Part shown: positions 37,215 through 46,352 of the stretch, piece after piece | Numbering within the stretch: the stretch's first letter is position 1 | How the letters are laid out: each line of letters opens with the position of its first letter | Source: Herbinix hemicellulosilytica | GTDB taxonomy: Bacteria > Bacillota > Clostridia > Lachnospirales > Lachnospiraceae | DNA length: 64,000 nucleotides | Assembly (NCBI RefSeq): GCF_002904165.1 | Contig: NZ_CVTD020000016.1 | Location: forward strand, 1 to 64,000 | Reading direction: 5' to 3' | Program-made: the position numbers and the translations under genes | The notes under the pieces: generated by a model | What the model saw: only the letters and a program-made list of their open reading frames with translations | Databases searched by the model: none | What the model was told of the DNA's origin: nothing

Positions 37215-38279
37215 TCAATTTCTTTCGTCCAGTACCTCTTCAGGCAATACAGATAATGCCTTTTTTAATATATATTTTACACTTTCGTTTTCTGCCCAAG
37301 GAGGAGTTATTATTTGCCTCCATAATCTGCTTCCTCTTTTATTGTGAAAGAGCCCGATTACATTTTTCAAAGCCTGTTGTCCCGTTTTCCTGTCATCGCC
37401 AAACCTCTCAACATATTTTATCAGACCTTCTATTATTTCACGCCTTGAAATATTATTTACTTTACCGCCATCAGCAAATTGGTCTACTTTAGTCAATAAA
37501 AACGGATTCTCATAGGCGGCTCTGCCCAACATAACTCCGTCCACATAATGTAAATGTTCCCTGATAGCTTCTATAGTCTTTATTCCTCCGTTTATCTCTA
37601 TAAATAAACGGGGAAAGGCTTGCTTTATTTTATATACTTCTTCATACCTAAGAGGCGGGATTTCCCTGTTTTCTTTCGGACTTAGACCCTCCAGGATAGC
37701 TATACGGGCATGAATTATAAAATGTTCTACTCCTGCCTGGGAAAGAACCTTAACAAAATACTCCAAATCCTCATATTTATCAAAGACCACTTTATTTAAA
37801 GAGTCCGGCAAAACATTGGTTCCGTCGATTCCTATTCTGTGTTTTACGGTTATCGGTTTATTTGTTTCGTTTTTCATAGCCTGGATTATCTCTGCGACAG
37901 CTTCAGGATATGCCATGAGGGCTGCTCCCATTTGGTTTCCCGAAACCCGGTCTGAAGGGCAGCCGACATTTAAATTTATCTCATCATAGTCCCATTCTTC
38001 AGCAATTTTTACCGCTTCCGCTATCTCCTTCTTGTCACATCCAGCTATCTGCAGTGCTATAGGCTTTTCAAAAGGGTCAAAATCCAAAAGTTTATTTCTG
38101 TCTCCATGAACGATAGCACTGCTTGTAATCATCTCCGTATATAATACGGATTTTTTCGTAAGCAGTCTGCAAAAGTACCTAAAATGTCTGTCAGTTATAT
38201 CAATCATAGGAGCAATGCTTATTCTTGCCATTTTTCTCTCCAATCTTTTATCAATAGGTAGTTCATTTAACATAATCAT
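37215..38279 (-). CDS. dusA: tRNA-dihydrouridine synthase, DusA-like
   Basis: FMN-dependent enzyme reducing uridines of the tRNA D-loop. The 354-residue protein has the DusA-type start ISIAPMIDITDRHFRYFCRLL, ALQIAGCDKKEI, NLNVGCPSDRV with the catalytic Cys, VKHRIGID, HAR and INGGI, and the DGVMLGRAAYENP motif. The TDRHFRYFCR signature puts it with DusA rather than the DusB type more usual in Firmicutes. The start codon overlaps the stop of the upstream methyltransferase (ATGA), so the two are coupled. The assignment to DusA is from recognised motifs, not a tree. Confidence 0.88.
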   Translation of the reverse strand: MIMLNELPIDKRLERKMARISIAPMIDITDRHFRYFCRLLTKKSVLYTEMITSSAIVHGDRNKLLDFDPFEKPIALQIAGCDKKEIAEAVKIAEEWDYDEINLNVGCPSDRVSGNQMGAALMAYPEAVAEIIQAMKNETNKPITVKHRIGIDGTNVLPDSLNKVVFDKYEDLEYFVKVLSQAGVEHFIIHARIAILEGLSPKENREIPPLRYEEVYKIKQAFPRLFIEINGGIKTIEAIREHLHYVDGVMLGRAAYENPFLLTKVDQFADGGKVNNISRREIIEGLIKYVERFGDDRKTGQQALKNVIGLFHNKRGSRLWRQIITPPWAENESVKYILKKALSVLPEEVLDERN

Positions 38280-38977
38280 TCTGCCAATTTGTAAATTTCA
38301 AACTTCCGTTTGCCAACGTTCTGTTTTTCTAATCGGATAAAACTTTTAGTATTAATTTTTTGAACTTTATTCATACTGACTGCAATTACCGTTTCTTTAC
38401 TGCAAATATTTTTTAATGATTCCAGCAAACAGCTGACATCACCTGTTCCTCCCTGCCAATCTACTAAATTCCCATAAGGAACATCTGTTATTATAATATC
38501 AGGTTTAACATCTAATTCAATACTCTCAAAAGCGTTTGCCTGAAATACCTGCACCTCAATTTCTTTTTGAATCATATTTAATAATTTTTTCGCACTCTTT
38601 ATCGCTTCATTGTGCGATTCTTTATTATATTGTTTATAGAGCGATTCTAGCTCACTTATTCTGCGTTTAATACCTTCTTCGGATAATAATGAGAGATTGC
38701 GCTTTGCTATCTCAAGCATCATAAAATCTATATCACTGGCTATAATTCTAGCTATAGACCCCTGATTTAAAAATCCTAATACCGTTAGAGAATATCCCCC
38801 TCCACAGCAACAGTCATATAAACATATTTCTTCCTTTTTACCTGAATAGCCCAGGCATCTTCCGTATATTTCATTTATAAGCCTGACAGGAAAATTTGGC
38901 ACCCCGCTAACATTATATAAAACTCTGCCACTTGCAAAATCTTCGTAATTACAATTCATTGCATATTTATATTCCAT
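38276..38977 (-). CDS. AviRa-like 23S rRNA guanine-N1 methyltransferase
   Basis: A 233-residue SAM-dependent methyltransferase closely resembling AviRa, the Streptomyces viridochromogenes enzyme that methylates 23S rRNA G2535 and gives avilamycin (orthosomycin) resistance. Matching segments recognised are FPVRLINEIYGRCL, the SAM site LYDCCCGGGYSLTVLG, IASDIDFMMLEIAKRNLSLL, and IITDVPYGNLVDWQG. ATG at 38977 with GGTGG upstream. It is translationally coupled to the dusA-like gene, so both products modify RNA. Whether it confers resistance or is a housekeeping modification enzyme is not decidable here. Confidence 0.78.
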   Translation of the reverse strand: MEYKYAMNCNYEDFASGRVLYNVSGVPNFPVRLINEIYGRCLGYSGKKEEICLYDCCCGGGYSLTVLGFLNQGSIARIIASDIDFMMLEIAKRNLSLLSEEGIKRRISELESLYKQYNKESHNEAIKSAKKLLNMIQKEIEVQVFQANAFESIELDVKPDIIITDVPYGNLVDWQGGTGDVSCLLESLKNICSKETVIAVSMNKVQKINTKSFIRLEKQNVGKRKFEIYKLAE

Positions 38978-39228
38978 ATTAATTACCACCGCTAGTTTAT
39001 AATATGTTATTATTTTAATTTATTATCAATACCACTGTAAAGACATTCATAGTATCAACCACATCTCATTTCATACTTTTTAGCCTTTTTTAAAACCCGG
39101 CTTATATTGTAATTGTTCCTTTTTATAACGTTATTTTCACCTGGTTTTTTATGTTTAACCTTACAAAAAACTCCCTGTGAGGATATCTGTATATGTTTTA
39201 TCAGGGTATTTTGTCCTCTTTCATTTGC

Positions 39229-41619
39229 CTATTTATCAAGGTATTCATCAAGCACCATCCTGTCCCCGTCTGTGCAAATAGTTATTGCTCCCGTCTCGTA
39301 TGTAATAAAATAATTACTGCCTATCTCATCCAATCTCTCCAGAAGCTCCTTATGGGGATGCCCATACCGGTTGTTCTTTCCGCAGGATATCAGGGAAAAC
39401 CTCGGTTTTACAATTTCAAGAAACTCTTTGCTTGTAGAATATCCTGACCCATGATGGGCCACTTTTAATACATCGTAATTATAAGTCATCCGTTTTTCTT
39501 TATTTAACCTGTTTTTTCCCAACATTGAAATTATCAATTCTTCCCCCTCCGCCTCTAAATCTCCTGTAAGAAGCATATCAAAATTTCCATAAGTCACACT
39601 TAAAACGGTTGAGGCCGCATTTTCAGAAAAATAATTGTATCCTTCAACAGGGTTAAGGCAAATTATTTCCAGTTTTCCCTCCTTTATATAATCTCCGGCC
39701 TTAATATACATGGTTTTGACATTATATCTTTCTGCAAGATTCTCCAGCCTACTGTAGGTATCAGATTTTGCCATAACCGCCATATCAATTTCTCCATTTT
39801 CATACCCGTATTTGATCAAAACGGTTTTTGGCAAAACAAGATTATATACGGTAATTTTATTATCTTTAATAAGCTCCATAATCCCGCTTATATGATCCGT
39901 ATCCGCATGGGTCACTATAGCATAATCGATACGGTCAATCCCTCTGGACAAAAGATACGGCCTGATTCTGTAAATACCCACATTTTCAACATCCATGCTG
40001 CCGCCGTCAATGAGAAATGTTGTACCATTTTCTGTTTCCATAAAAATAGCATCCCCCTGGCCCACATCAAGAACGGCGACTGTTAACCCCTCCCTGTTTT
40101 TTGGATATATCAAAACAACTATGGCAAGGGCAAGAATTATTAATAATTTCTTTTTTCCGTATTTTTGCACCCCAGCAATGAATATAAAAATCAATAAATA
40201 GTAAATAACTATCCTCAATCTTTCAGGCCGGCCTGCCGTAATCAGGCTTAGCGGCAGGTTTGTCCCCAGTCTGCAAAGAACTTCATAAAATATAAGTATA
40301 TAATTGGCCCCTCCCGCCAAAAATTTTCCTATAGGCAATGATATCATCCCAAATATTCCGGAACATAATGCCGAAACCATAAGTAAAGATGACAATGGCA
40401 CAACCAACATATTAATAATTACCCCATAGGAAGCAAGCTGGAAGAAATAATATAACACAAGCGGCAGCGTAAAAATTTGTGCCCCGGCACTTACATAAAT
40501 TCCGCTTAATATCGCATTCTTAGCCTCAAACAGCTTATTCAGGCAGGGAACAATTAAAGCAATACCAAGTATTGCGCCATAAGACAGCAAAAATCCGGCA
40601 TGAAAAAGCTGCATGGGATTTTGAAGAAGGATGATAAATGCACTTAGAGAAAGGGCTGACAGTAAATCATAGGTTTTTCCGATAAGATTTGCAAACAGCA
40701 TAATTATATACATCACTAAAGCCCGGTTGGTAGATACACTGAAATTTGTAAGGATACCGTAACAATAAATAAACATCAAAGATACCGCACTAGATATATA
40801 AAGCCCAAGCTTCAATTTTCTGAGAAAATAGTATATAACCGCACCTAACATGGAGATGTGAAGGCCTGATATGGCAAGAATATGAGATATTCCGTTTTCC
40901 TGATACAGATTCTTTATCTCATCATCCAGCAAATACTTCTCTCCAAGGATCATAGCCGTAAGGACTCCCGCTTCCTTATCTGGAAGAATTTTTATATATG
41001 TATTAATAAGCCGCTCTTTTAAATTATGCAATGCCGACCTGAAAATGGAATAAGACGAATCGGTAAGTGATATGTTTTCAGAATATACTTTATAAGAGAT
41101 GTTTTGGATTTTATAATGGAGGTATTCGTTGAATCCTCCGGGATTTGAATTTGGGGAAAATTTATAAACCGTTCCGGATACAGTTACCAAATTTCCGATC
41201 TTAAAATCGTCATGGTCTTTGGCATATACTATAATATTTTCCACTGGATATGTTTTGTCATCCGATAAGGTTATCCGGTTATCTTTTAAATAATAAATAC
41301 AGCCCTTTTCTCTTTTAGCTATCGAATTAATCTTTCCGGTAAGTATACAGGATGCCTTATCTTCAAATGCCGTATCCATATCCGGCGGCTTCATTTGATC
41401 TTTCATAACCAGAAATCCGAGCAGCATAAGAAGCGGGAGAATCCACAAGAAACTGTCTTTTCGATTTAGATATTTTTTGAAACGGTAAATTAACAGATAC
41501 GTAAATAACCATATCAAAAGACTTGGAATTAAAAGAAATGGCAGGGGGATCTTTTTTAAGGCAAACAGAATTCCTCCGACAAAAGCCACGATCCCCCACA
41601 GGAAGGGTCTTTTTATCAA
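39229..41619 (-). CDS. comEC: DNA internalization channel protein ComEC/Rec2
   Basis: Membrane channel carrying single-stranded DNA across the membrane during natural transformation. The 796-residue protein has an N-terminal OB-like region, the Competence domain with many membrane segments (GISHILAISGLHISMLG is characteristic), and a C-terminal metallo-beta-lactamase domain (LDVGQGDA, THADTDHISGIMEL, KVAHHGSGYSTSKEFL). Full length. It starts with TTG at 41619, with AGGAGG upstream at a slightly long 11 nt. It follows the GerMN lipoprotein gene after 15 nt. Confidence 0.95.
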   Translation of the reverse strand: MIKRPFLWGIVAFVGGILFALKKIPLPFLLIPSLLIWLFTYLLIYRFKKYLNRKDSFLWILPLLMLLGFLVMKDQMKPPDMDTAFEDKASCILTGKINSIAKREKGCIYYLKDNRITLSDDKTYPVENIIVYAKDHDDFKIGNLVTVSGTVYKFSPNSNPGGFNEYLHYKIQNISYKVYSENISLTDSSYSIFRSALHNLKERLINTYIKILPDKEAGVLTAMILGEKYLLDDEIKNLYQENGISHILAISGLHISMLGAVIYYFLRKLKLGLYISSAVSLMFIYCYGILTNFSVSTNRALVMYIIMLFANLIGKTYDLLSALSLSAFIILLQNPMQLFHAGFLLSYGAILGIALIVPCLNKLFEAKNAILSGIYVSAGAQIFTLPLVLYYFFQLASYGVIINMLVVPLSSLLMVSALCSGIFGMISLPIGKFLAGGANYILIFYEVLCRLGTNLPLSLITAGRPERLRIVIYYLLIFIFIAGVQKYGKKKLLIILALAIVVLIYPKNREGLTVAVLDVGQGDAIFMETENGTTFLIDGGSMDVENVGIYRIRPYLLSRGIDRIDYAIVTHADTDHISGIMELIKDNKITVYNLVLPKTVLIKYGYENGEIDMAVMAKSDTYSRLENLAERYNVKTMYIKAGDYIKEGKLEIICLNPVEGYNYFSENAASTVLSVTYGNFDMLLTGDLEAEGEELIISMLGKNRLNKEKRMTYNYDVLKVAHHGSGYSTSKEFLEIVKPRFSLISCGKNNRYGHPHKELLERLDEIGSNYFITYETGAITICTDGDRMVLDEYLDK

Positions 41620-41634
41620 CTTATTTTATCCCTC

Positions 41635-42546
41635 CTATTCTTCTTCCTCGTTAATGGAAAGGTTTCGTTCAAACAACCCGTCGAAGGGAGTATTGTGGAA
41701 CATTTCGACTGTCTGACCGTTGATTCTGAACTGAACTTTGTTTATACCCGGCAGTTCAACCAAGGAATTTACTATGGAATATATGGCAACTTCATCGGTC
41801 ACGGTAGGAAGCTTCTCCAAAAACTTTTCATTTAAATCTACATAGCAAATTTTTTCCTTAGTTGATACATTAAGAACCGTAGTACCCTCCGGGACGGTAG
41901 CGTATAATCCCATTTCTGTCGGTCCGTTAATAATCTGATTAATTACATGTTCTTCTATGGGCGAAGTTCCCGTATAAAAAATATTCCTTGTAGTCTTTTT
42001 TAATTTGTCACCCGTTTCATTGGCAAAATACAGGGTTACCTTATAATGGGTTTCAGCTCCGGTATTTTCGATAAAAAATTCCGCTGTCATAAGACCGGTC
42101 TGTACCCCGTTGGAGTCGATAAAGGGCTGACCGTTCACGTTGAAAAAAACAAAATCAATTCCCGGTATCTGGCACATGGTTTTTACAATGGTAGCCCTGC
42201 ATAACACTTCCGGAATTCCTTTCAGCTCGTTGTAACTGGAATCGAAATTAATTATAAGCTGATCATCAGAAATACTATAATCCTTGATAGTTACACCTTC
42301 CGGAAGCCCCTTTTTATAAAACTTATTGGCAGGTTCATTCTGCAATACCTCCAAAAGCTCGGCGACCAACTCTTCTTTAGTCTTTCCTTCCGGAACATAA
42401 CTTTCACTGACAAGTCCCGAAGTCTTGCTGTCTATATAATAAATCTGATATTCATTTTTTAAGATATCGATATTTTCATTTTTGCCGCCGCATGATATAA
42501 GCATCATCGCTGCAAGAATTAAAAATGCGATAAAAGCCCGTTTCAT
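41635..42546 (-). CDS. Lipoprotein with two GerMN domains (GerM-like)
   Basis: A 303-residue predicted lipoprotein: hydrophobic signal with lipobox LISC (Cys near 19), then two GerMN domains (about 55-160 and 190-290), each with the pattern of a V-x-N-x-S strand and LPGINKVQF-type segment. B. subtilis GerM, a spore-engulfment lipoprotein, has the same two-domain layout. The gene lies downstream of a response regulator and a histidine kinase and upstream of comEC. GerMN domains also occur in actinobacterial LpqB, encoded after mtrA-mtrB. It may therefore be either a sporulation lipoprotein or an accessory of the kinase. Confidence 0.88.
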   Translation of the reverse strand: MKRAFIAFLILAAMMLISCGGKNENIDILKNEYQIYYIDSKTSGLVSESYVPEGKTKEELVAELLEVLQNEPANKFYKKGLPEGVTIKDYSISDDQLIINFDSSYNELKGIPEVLCRATIVKTMCQIPGIDFVFFNVNGQPFIDSNGVQTGLMTAEFFIENTGAETHYKVTLYFANETGDKLKKTTRNIFYTGTSPIEEHVINQIINGPTEMGLYATVPEGTTVLNVSTKEKICYVDLNEKFLEKLPTVTDEVAIYSIVNSLVELPGINKVQFRINGQTVEMFHNTPFDGLFERNLSINEEEE

Positions 42547-42652
42547 CTATATACCTCATTTCATAATAAAAGAGAAATGTTAAAATCACGCCGATTACTA
42601 TATAAATATTAAAAATCCTGACCCGTTAAAGCTGTTTGTTTTATTGCCACAA

Positions 42653-44104
42653 TCAGGCTATATAATTTAGCGGTATCCTTACGTTGAAGGTAGTCCCTTC
42701 TCCCTCCACGCTATGAACTTTAATCGCACCACGGTGCATCTGGATAACGCTCTTTGTAATTGCAAGCCCCAGTCCGGTACCGCCCGATTCCCGGGATCTG
42801 GCCTTATCCACCCTGTAGAATCTTTCAAATATCAAATCAAGCGCATCCTCAGGTATTCCTATACCGGAATCAGATACTTTGACATAAAAATATTTATGAT
42901 CGGCATTTAGTGATACCCTTACCCAGCCGTCCGGCACATTGTACTTTATGGCATTTTCTATTAGGTTTGTCAGAGCAAGGGATAATTTTACCTCATCCAC
43001 ATCGGCAGTAACAGGGCGGAAGCTCTCATAAATCATTTCTATGTTTTGCTTTTTGGCAAGGGGCTGCAGCCTTTTTAATATCTGCTCCAAAAGCTCATTT
43101 ATGTTGACACTGCTTATATTCATGTCACCGGCGGTTTTATTAAGTTTAACCAGGGCAAGAAGATCATCGATAATCTTACTTTCTCTTTCGATTTCTTCCG
43201 TTATATCAACCATAAATTCACGGTACAGCTCTACGGGTGCGTCTTCCTGCATAAGCAAAGAATCTGCCAAAACCTTAATTGAAGTTATCGGGGTTTTAAG
43301 CTCATGAGATACGTTTGAAACAAATTCCTGCCTTGAATTTTCAATTTTTTGAAGCCGATTAATCATCTGGTTGAAAGAATCCGATATTTTTTCAATCTCG
43401 TAATATCCTTTGATAGAGACCCCTTCATCCATCACGCCTTCCGATATTCTGTCTATGGAGCTGACAATATCAGTTAAAGGCTTGGTTAGCTTTCTTGAAA
43501 AAATAATAGCAAATAAAACTATAAATATGGCTAAAGCCAATGAAAATATGACGGCTCTTTGCTCCAAACTAAGCAGAATACTTTTTATGTCTTTGGAAGA
43601 GGAGTTCATGACAACAGCACCCACTACAGTCTTTTGATTATCGACCGTATGGGTGATAGGGTGTGTCAGTATCAGATAATTGTTTTCCTTGTCATAGACT
43701 TTGCTTATGTTGCCGTTAAAGCACTGGATTACTTCTTTTGATATCAGATATTTATTGTCGTCATAAAGTCCGTAGGTATCTTCTACAATATTCAGGTTGC
43801 TGTTTACTATAAGAATACGCCCCTGAAATACTTCCGCTATTCTGTTTACTTCCGCATCGATTTCAGGTACATCCGCCAGAGTCAAATACCCGGTAGGTAC
43901 AATTTGGTTGGAAAGCATAATAATCTGGTCCTGCATCTGGCTAAACTTGCTGCTTACCGCTTTTTCCTCGTAATTGTCAAGCAAAATATACATGAAAATA
44001 TACAGAGGAATAAGACCTACCACAATAAATACGAGAAGCATATGCATTCTCATGCTGTTTATAAATTTTAATTTACTCTTGATTCTGGAAAAAATAGCCG
44101 ACAC
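42653..44104 (-). CDS. Sensor histidine kinase (HAMP, HisKA, HATPase)
   Basis: A 483-residue membrane kinase: membrane segments at about 20-42 and 184-203 enclosing an extracellular sensor of about 140 residues, HAMP (about 204-257), HisKA with phospho-accepting His near 267 (SHELKTP), and an ATPase domain with NLIENAIKYN, DSGIGIP, FERFYRVDKARSRESGGTGLGL. It resembles PhoR/WalK-type kinases but lacks a cytoplasmic PAS domain. The start codon (GTG at 44104) overlaps the response regulator by 32 nt; an ATG at 44053 is an alternative. Confidence 0.92.
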   Translation of the reverse strand: MSAIFSRIKSKLKFINSMRMHMLLVFIVVGLIPLYIFMYILLDNYEEKAVSSKFSQMQDQIIMLSNQIVPTGYLTLADVPEIDAEVNRIAEVFQGRILIVNSNLNIVEDTYGLYDDNKYLISKEVIQCFNGNISKVYDKENNYLILTHPITHTVDNQKTVVGAVVMNSSSKDIKSILLSLEQRAVIFSLALAIFIVLFAIIFSRKLTKPLTDIVSSIDRISEGVMDEGVSIKGYYEIEKISDSFNQMINRLQKIENSRQEFVSNVSHELKTPITSIKVLADSLLMQEDAPVELYREFMVDITEEIERESKIIDDLLALVKLNKTAGDMNISSVNINELLEQILKRLQPLAKKQNIEMIYESFRPVTADVDEVKLSLALTNLIENAIKYNVPDGWVRVSLNADHKYFYVKVSDSGIGIPEDALDLIFERFYRVDKARSRESGGTGLGLAITKSVIQMHRGAIKVHSVEGEGTTFNVRIPLNYIA

Positions 44105-44774
44105 CCCATTTTGTATGTATATATTTTGGTTCGCTTGGATTGCTTTCTATTTTTTCCCGAAGTCTTCTTATATGAACGTCAACGGTTCTAACATCTCCGG
44201 GATAATCATATCCCCATACGATATTAAGCAAATTTTCACGGCTATATACTTTGTTGGGATTTAATACCATAAGTTCAAGCAAATCAAATTCTTTTACAGT
44301 CAGGTTAACTTCCTTATCCTTTATATAAACCCTTCTGTTCTCACAGTCAATCTTCATGTCATTAAATGTAATAACTTTACTCTTTTCATTGGAAGGTGCT
44401 GCTGTATTTCTGCCGCTTCGGCGCATTATTGCCTTTATCCTGGCCTTAACTTCAAGTATATTGAAAGGCTTTGTTATATAGTCATCGGCACCGTATTCCA
44501 GACCGAGAATTTTGTCCATGTCATCCCCTTTTGCCGTAAGCATAATTATGGGCATAGATGAAAATTCCCGAATTTGCTGACATACTTCAAAACCGGATAA
44601 CTTAGGCAACATGACATCCAGAAGAACCACGTCATATTCGGTTTTTCGTGCCGCTTCCAATGCTTCTTCGCCGTCATAAGCGCAATCTACAATCATACCG
44701 TCCTGTTCCAGGCTAAATCGAATTCCTTTTACAATAAGCTTCTCATCATCAACTACAAGCACTCTCTTTGCCAT
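44073..44774 (-). CDS. OmpR/PhoB-family response regulator
   Basis: A 233-residue regulator with a receiver domain (VLVVDDEK acidic pair, phosphorylated Asp in VVLLDVMLP, Lys in DYITKPFN) and a C-terminal winged helix (VNLTVKEFDLLELM, VRTVDVHIRRLREKIE, WGVGYFF). The DNA-binding part resembles WalR. ATG at 44774 has GAGGGG at 7 nt and is preferred to the GTG at 44792. It overlaps the kinase gene, so both are coupled. Targets cannot be told from the sequence. Confidence 0.93.
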   Translation of the reverse strand: MAKRVLVVDDEKLIVKGIRFSLEQDGMIVDCAYDGEEALEAARKTEYDVVLLDVMLPKLSGFEVCQQIREFSSMPIIMLTAKGDDMDKILGLEYGADDYITKPFNILEVKARIKAIMRRSGRNTAAPSNEKSKVITFNDMKIDCENRRVYIKDKEVNLTVKEFDLLELMVLNPNKVYSRENLLNIVWGYDYPGDVRTVDVHIRRLREKIESNPSEPKYIHTKWGVGYFFQNQE

Positions 44775-44835
44775 TGACGCACCCCTCTTCACATTATTTT
44801 AATCTCTTTAAAATAAAAATTAATTTTATTTCTAA

Positions 44836-45519
44836 TTAGTTACCGACTGTAATTTTATCGGCTATCCTGCTAAACAAACCTTCCTTAATCCCCGGAACCT
44901 TCATCAGGTCCTTAATATCGGAAAAATTGCCATGCTTATCACGATACTCTATTATGCTTTTTGCTCTTGCTTGTCCGATGCCCGGCAGGCTCATAAGGGC
45001 ACTTTCATCGGCTGTATTGATATTCACTCTGGAGTCTAAAACATCCTCCTTAAAACTTACGCTTTCATTTCCCTGAACATACTCAGCCGGTGTTAAGTCT
45101 TTAAGCTCGTCTTTTGTAGGGATATAAATTCTTTGCCCGTCCTTAACTTCCATGGCCTGATTAACATAATCACCGGCAGCATCGGCTTTTAATCCTCCGG
45201 CAAGTTTTATAAGTTCCGCCAGTCTTGTTCCTGTTTCCACCTTATATACATCGGGATTTTCTACCGCACCGCACAGATGAACATAAATTAATACGGGAAT
45301 TTCATCAGTCCGGGCATCGAAACCGTTTTCAATTATATCACCGGTTATTTCTGATGTACCGTCAGGAATACCGTCTTTTAGGTCCGTGTAATCAGAGCTG
45401 CTTTCCAAAGATGTAATTAAATCATTTTTTCCCTTATCAAATGAACAGGTGTAAATCAGTCCCGCCACAGCAAAAAACAGGCAGGATAATATAACCATTA
45501 TTAATTTCCTATTTTTCAT
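44836..45519 (-). CDS. comEA: DNA-binding competence protein ComEA
   Basis: Membrane-anchored DNA receptor for transformation. The 227-residue product has an N-terminal membrane segment (about 5-25), an acidic linker, an SLBB-like domain (IYVHLCGAVENPDVYKVETG, RIYIPTKDEL) and a C-terminal helix-hairpin-helix pair (VNINTADESALMSLPGIGQ, KVPGIKEGLFSRIADKI). Start ATG with GGAAG six nt upstream. With comEC 3 kb away it suggests a DNA uptake apparatus, although comEB and pilus genes are not in the window. A two-component system and a GerMN lipoprotein lie between the two competence genes. Confidence 0.93.
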   Translation of the reverse strand: MKNRKLIMVILSCLFFAVAGLIYTCSFDKGKNDLITSLESSSDYTDLKDGIPDGTSEITGDIIENGFDARTDEIPVLIYVHLCGAVENPDVYKVETGTRLAELIKLAGGLKADAAGDYVNQAMEVKDGQRIYIPTKDELKDLTPAEYVQGNESVSFKEDVLDSRVNINTADESALMSLPGIGQARAKSIIEYRDKHGNFSDIKDLMKVPGIKEGLFSRIADKITVGN

Positions 45520-45669
45520 TTCAATCTTCCTTTACAATCCCATATTTAGGAATTATATCAGAAGATCTAAAAGTTCCCTCTATACTTTCTTTATTAGTAT
45601 CTTTATTTTACATAAACAGATAATCGAATACAATAGGCATTTCGTCAAATAAATCTTAATTTTCTGTCA

Positions 45670-46104
45670 CTATTTCCATTTGAATGTTATAATACCAATA
45701 ATAATTATGATGATTCCAATCAACTTACGCCATTCGAAATCAACTTTCTCCGCCCCAAAAATTCCGAGTAGTTCAATCAGATACGCTACCAGCATCTGGG
45801 ATGTGATGATAAACATGTTGGCCCTTGCCGGTCCTAAAGTCTCCACGCTTTTTATAACGGTGTAAGTAATAGCTGCGCCTATTACTCCTCCAAGCAGCAT
45901 ATATTTATTATCAATTTTTAAAAGTTCGGAAAAACTGTGATCCCTGCCTGTCACATACCAGGCACCCAGACATGCCAAAAACGCAGTAAACTGGACAAAA
46001 CTGGAGCAAACCCAGATGCCCGTTTGCTTGGTTACTCCCGTATTAAACACACCCTGTATGCTCATAAATGCCCCGGAAATTATAGCAATTATAATACCCC
46101 ACAT
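45670..46104 (-). CDS. Small DMT-superfamily transporter, YdcZ type
   Basis: A 144-residue protein with five hydrophobic segments, matching the half-size DMT family formerly DUF606 (YdcZ). Typical features are the GAFMSIQGVFN start, LGGVIGAAITYTVIKSV and a last segment rich in Ile. Such proteins often work as dimers or as pairs; only one copy is seen here. The substrate is unknown. It stands alone between comEA and the arginine genes. Confidence 0.82.
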   Translation of the reverse strand: MWGIIIAIISGAFMSIQGVFNTGVTKQTGIWVCSSFVQFTAFLACLGAWYVTGRDHSFSELLKIDNKYMLLGGVIGAAITYTVIKSVETLGPARANMFIITSQMLVAYLIELLGIFGAEKVDFEWRKLIGIIIIIIGIITFKWK

Positions 46105-46274
46105 GAAGAATCAAACCTTTCTTTTATTATTGTTTAAAATTATCAGTCATCAGGTTGCTTCTTCAATAACATTTCCAAATTTGGGGCTTGCTATACAGCT
46201 TTCATTTTAAGATTTATGCCTTACAGCTATAATATTTAATCAAACAAACATAGAAATTAAATAAAATACATAAC

Positions 46275-46318
46275 AAAAAATATCGCCCAAAATATCGGAG
46301 GCATAAATATTTTGGGCG
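46275..46318 (-). terminator. Rho-independent terminator after argD
   Basis: CGCCCAAAATAT/ATATTTTGGGCG (46284-46295 with 46307-46318) forms a 12-bp perfect stem, followed on the minus strand by ATATTTTTT. It lies about 35 nt after the argD stop and ends the argJ-argB-argD unit. Confidence 0.85.
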
Positions 46319-46352
46319 GTTATATTATAAAATTAGACTGTTATTTATTTTT

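Noticed and set aside
39160-39228. CCCTG/CAGGG hairpin with T6 as terminator of comEC
   Set aside because: Stem of only 5 bp with a long loop; not convincing.
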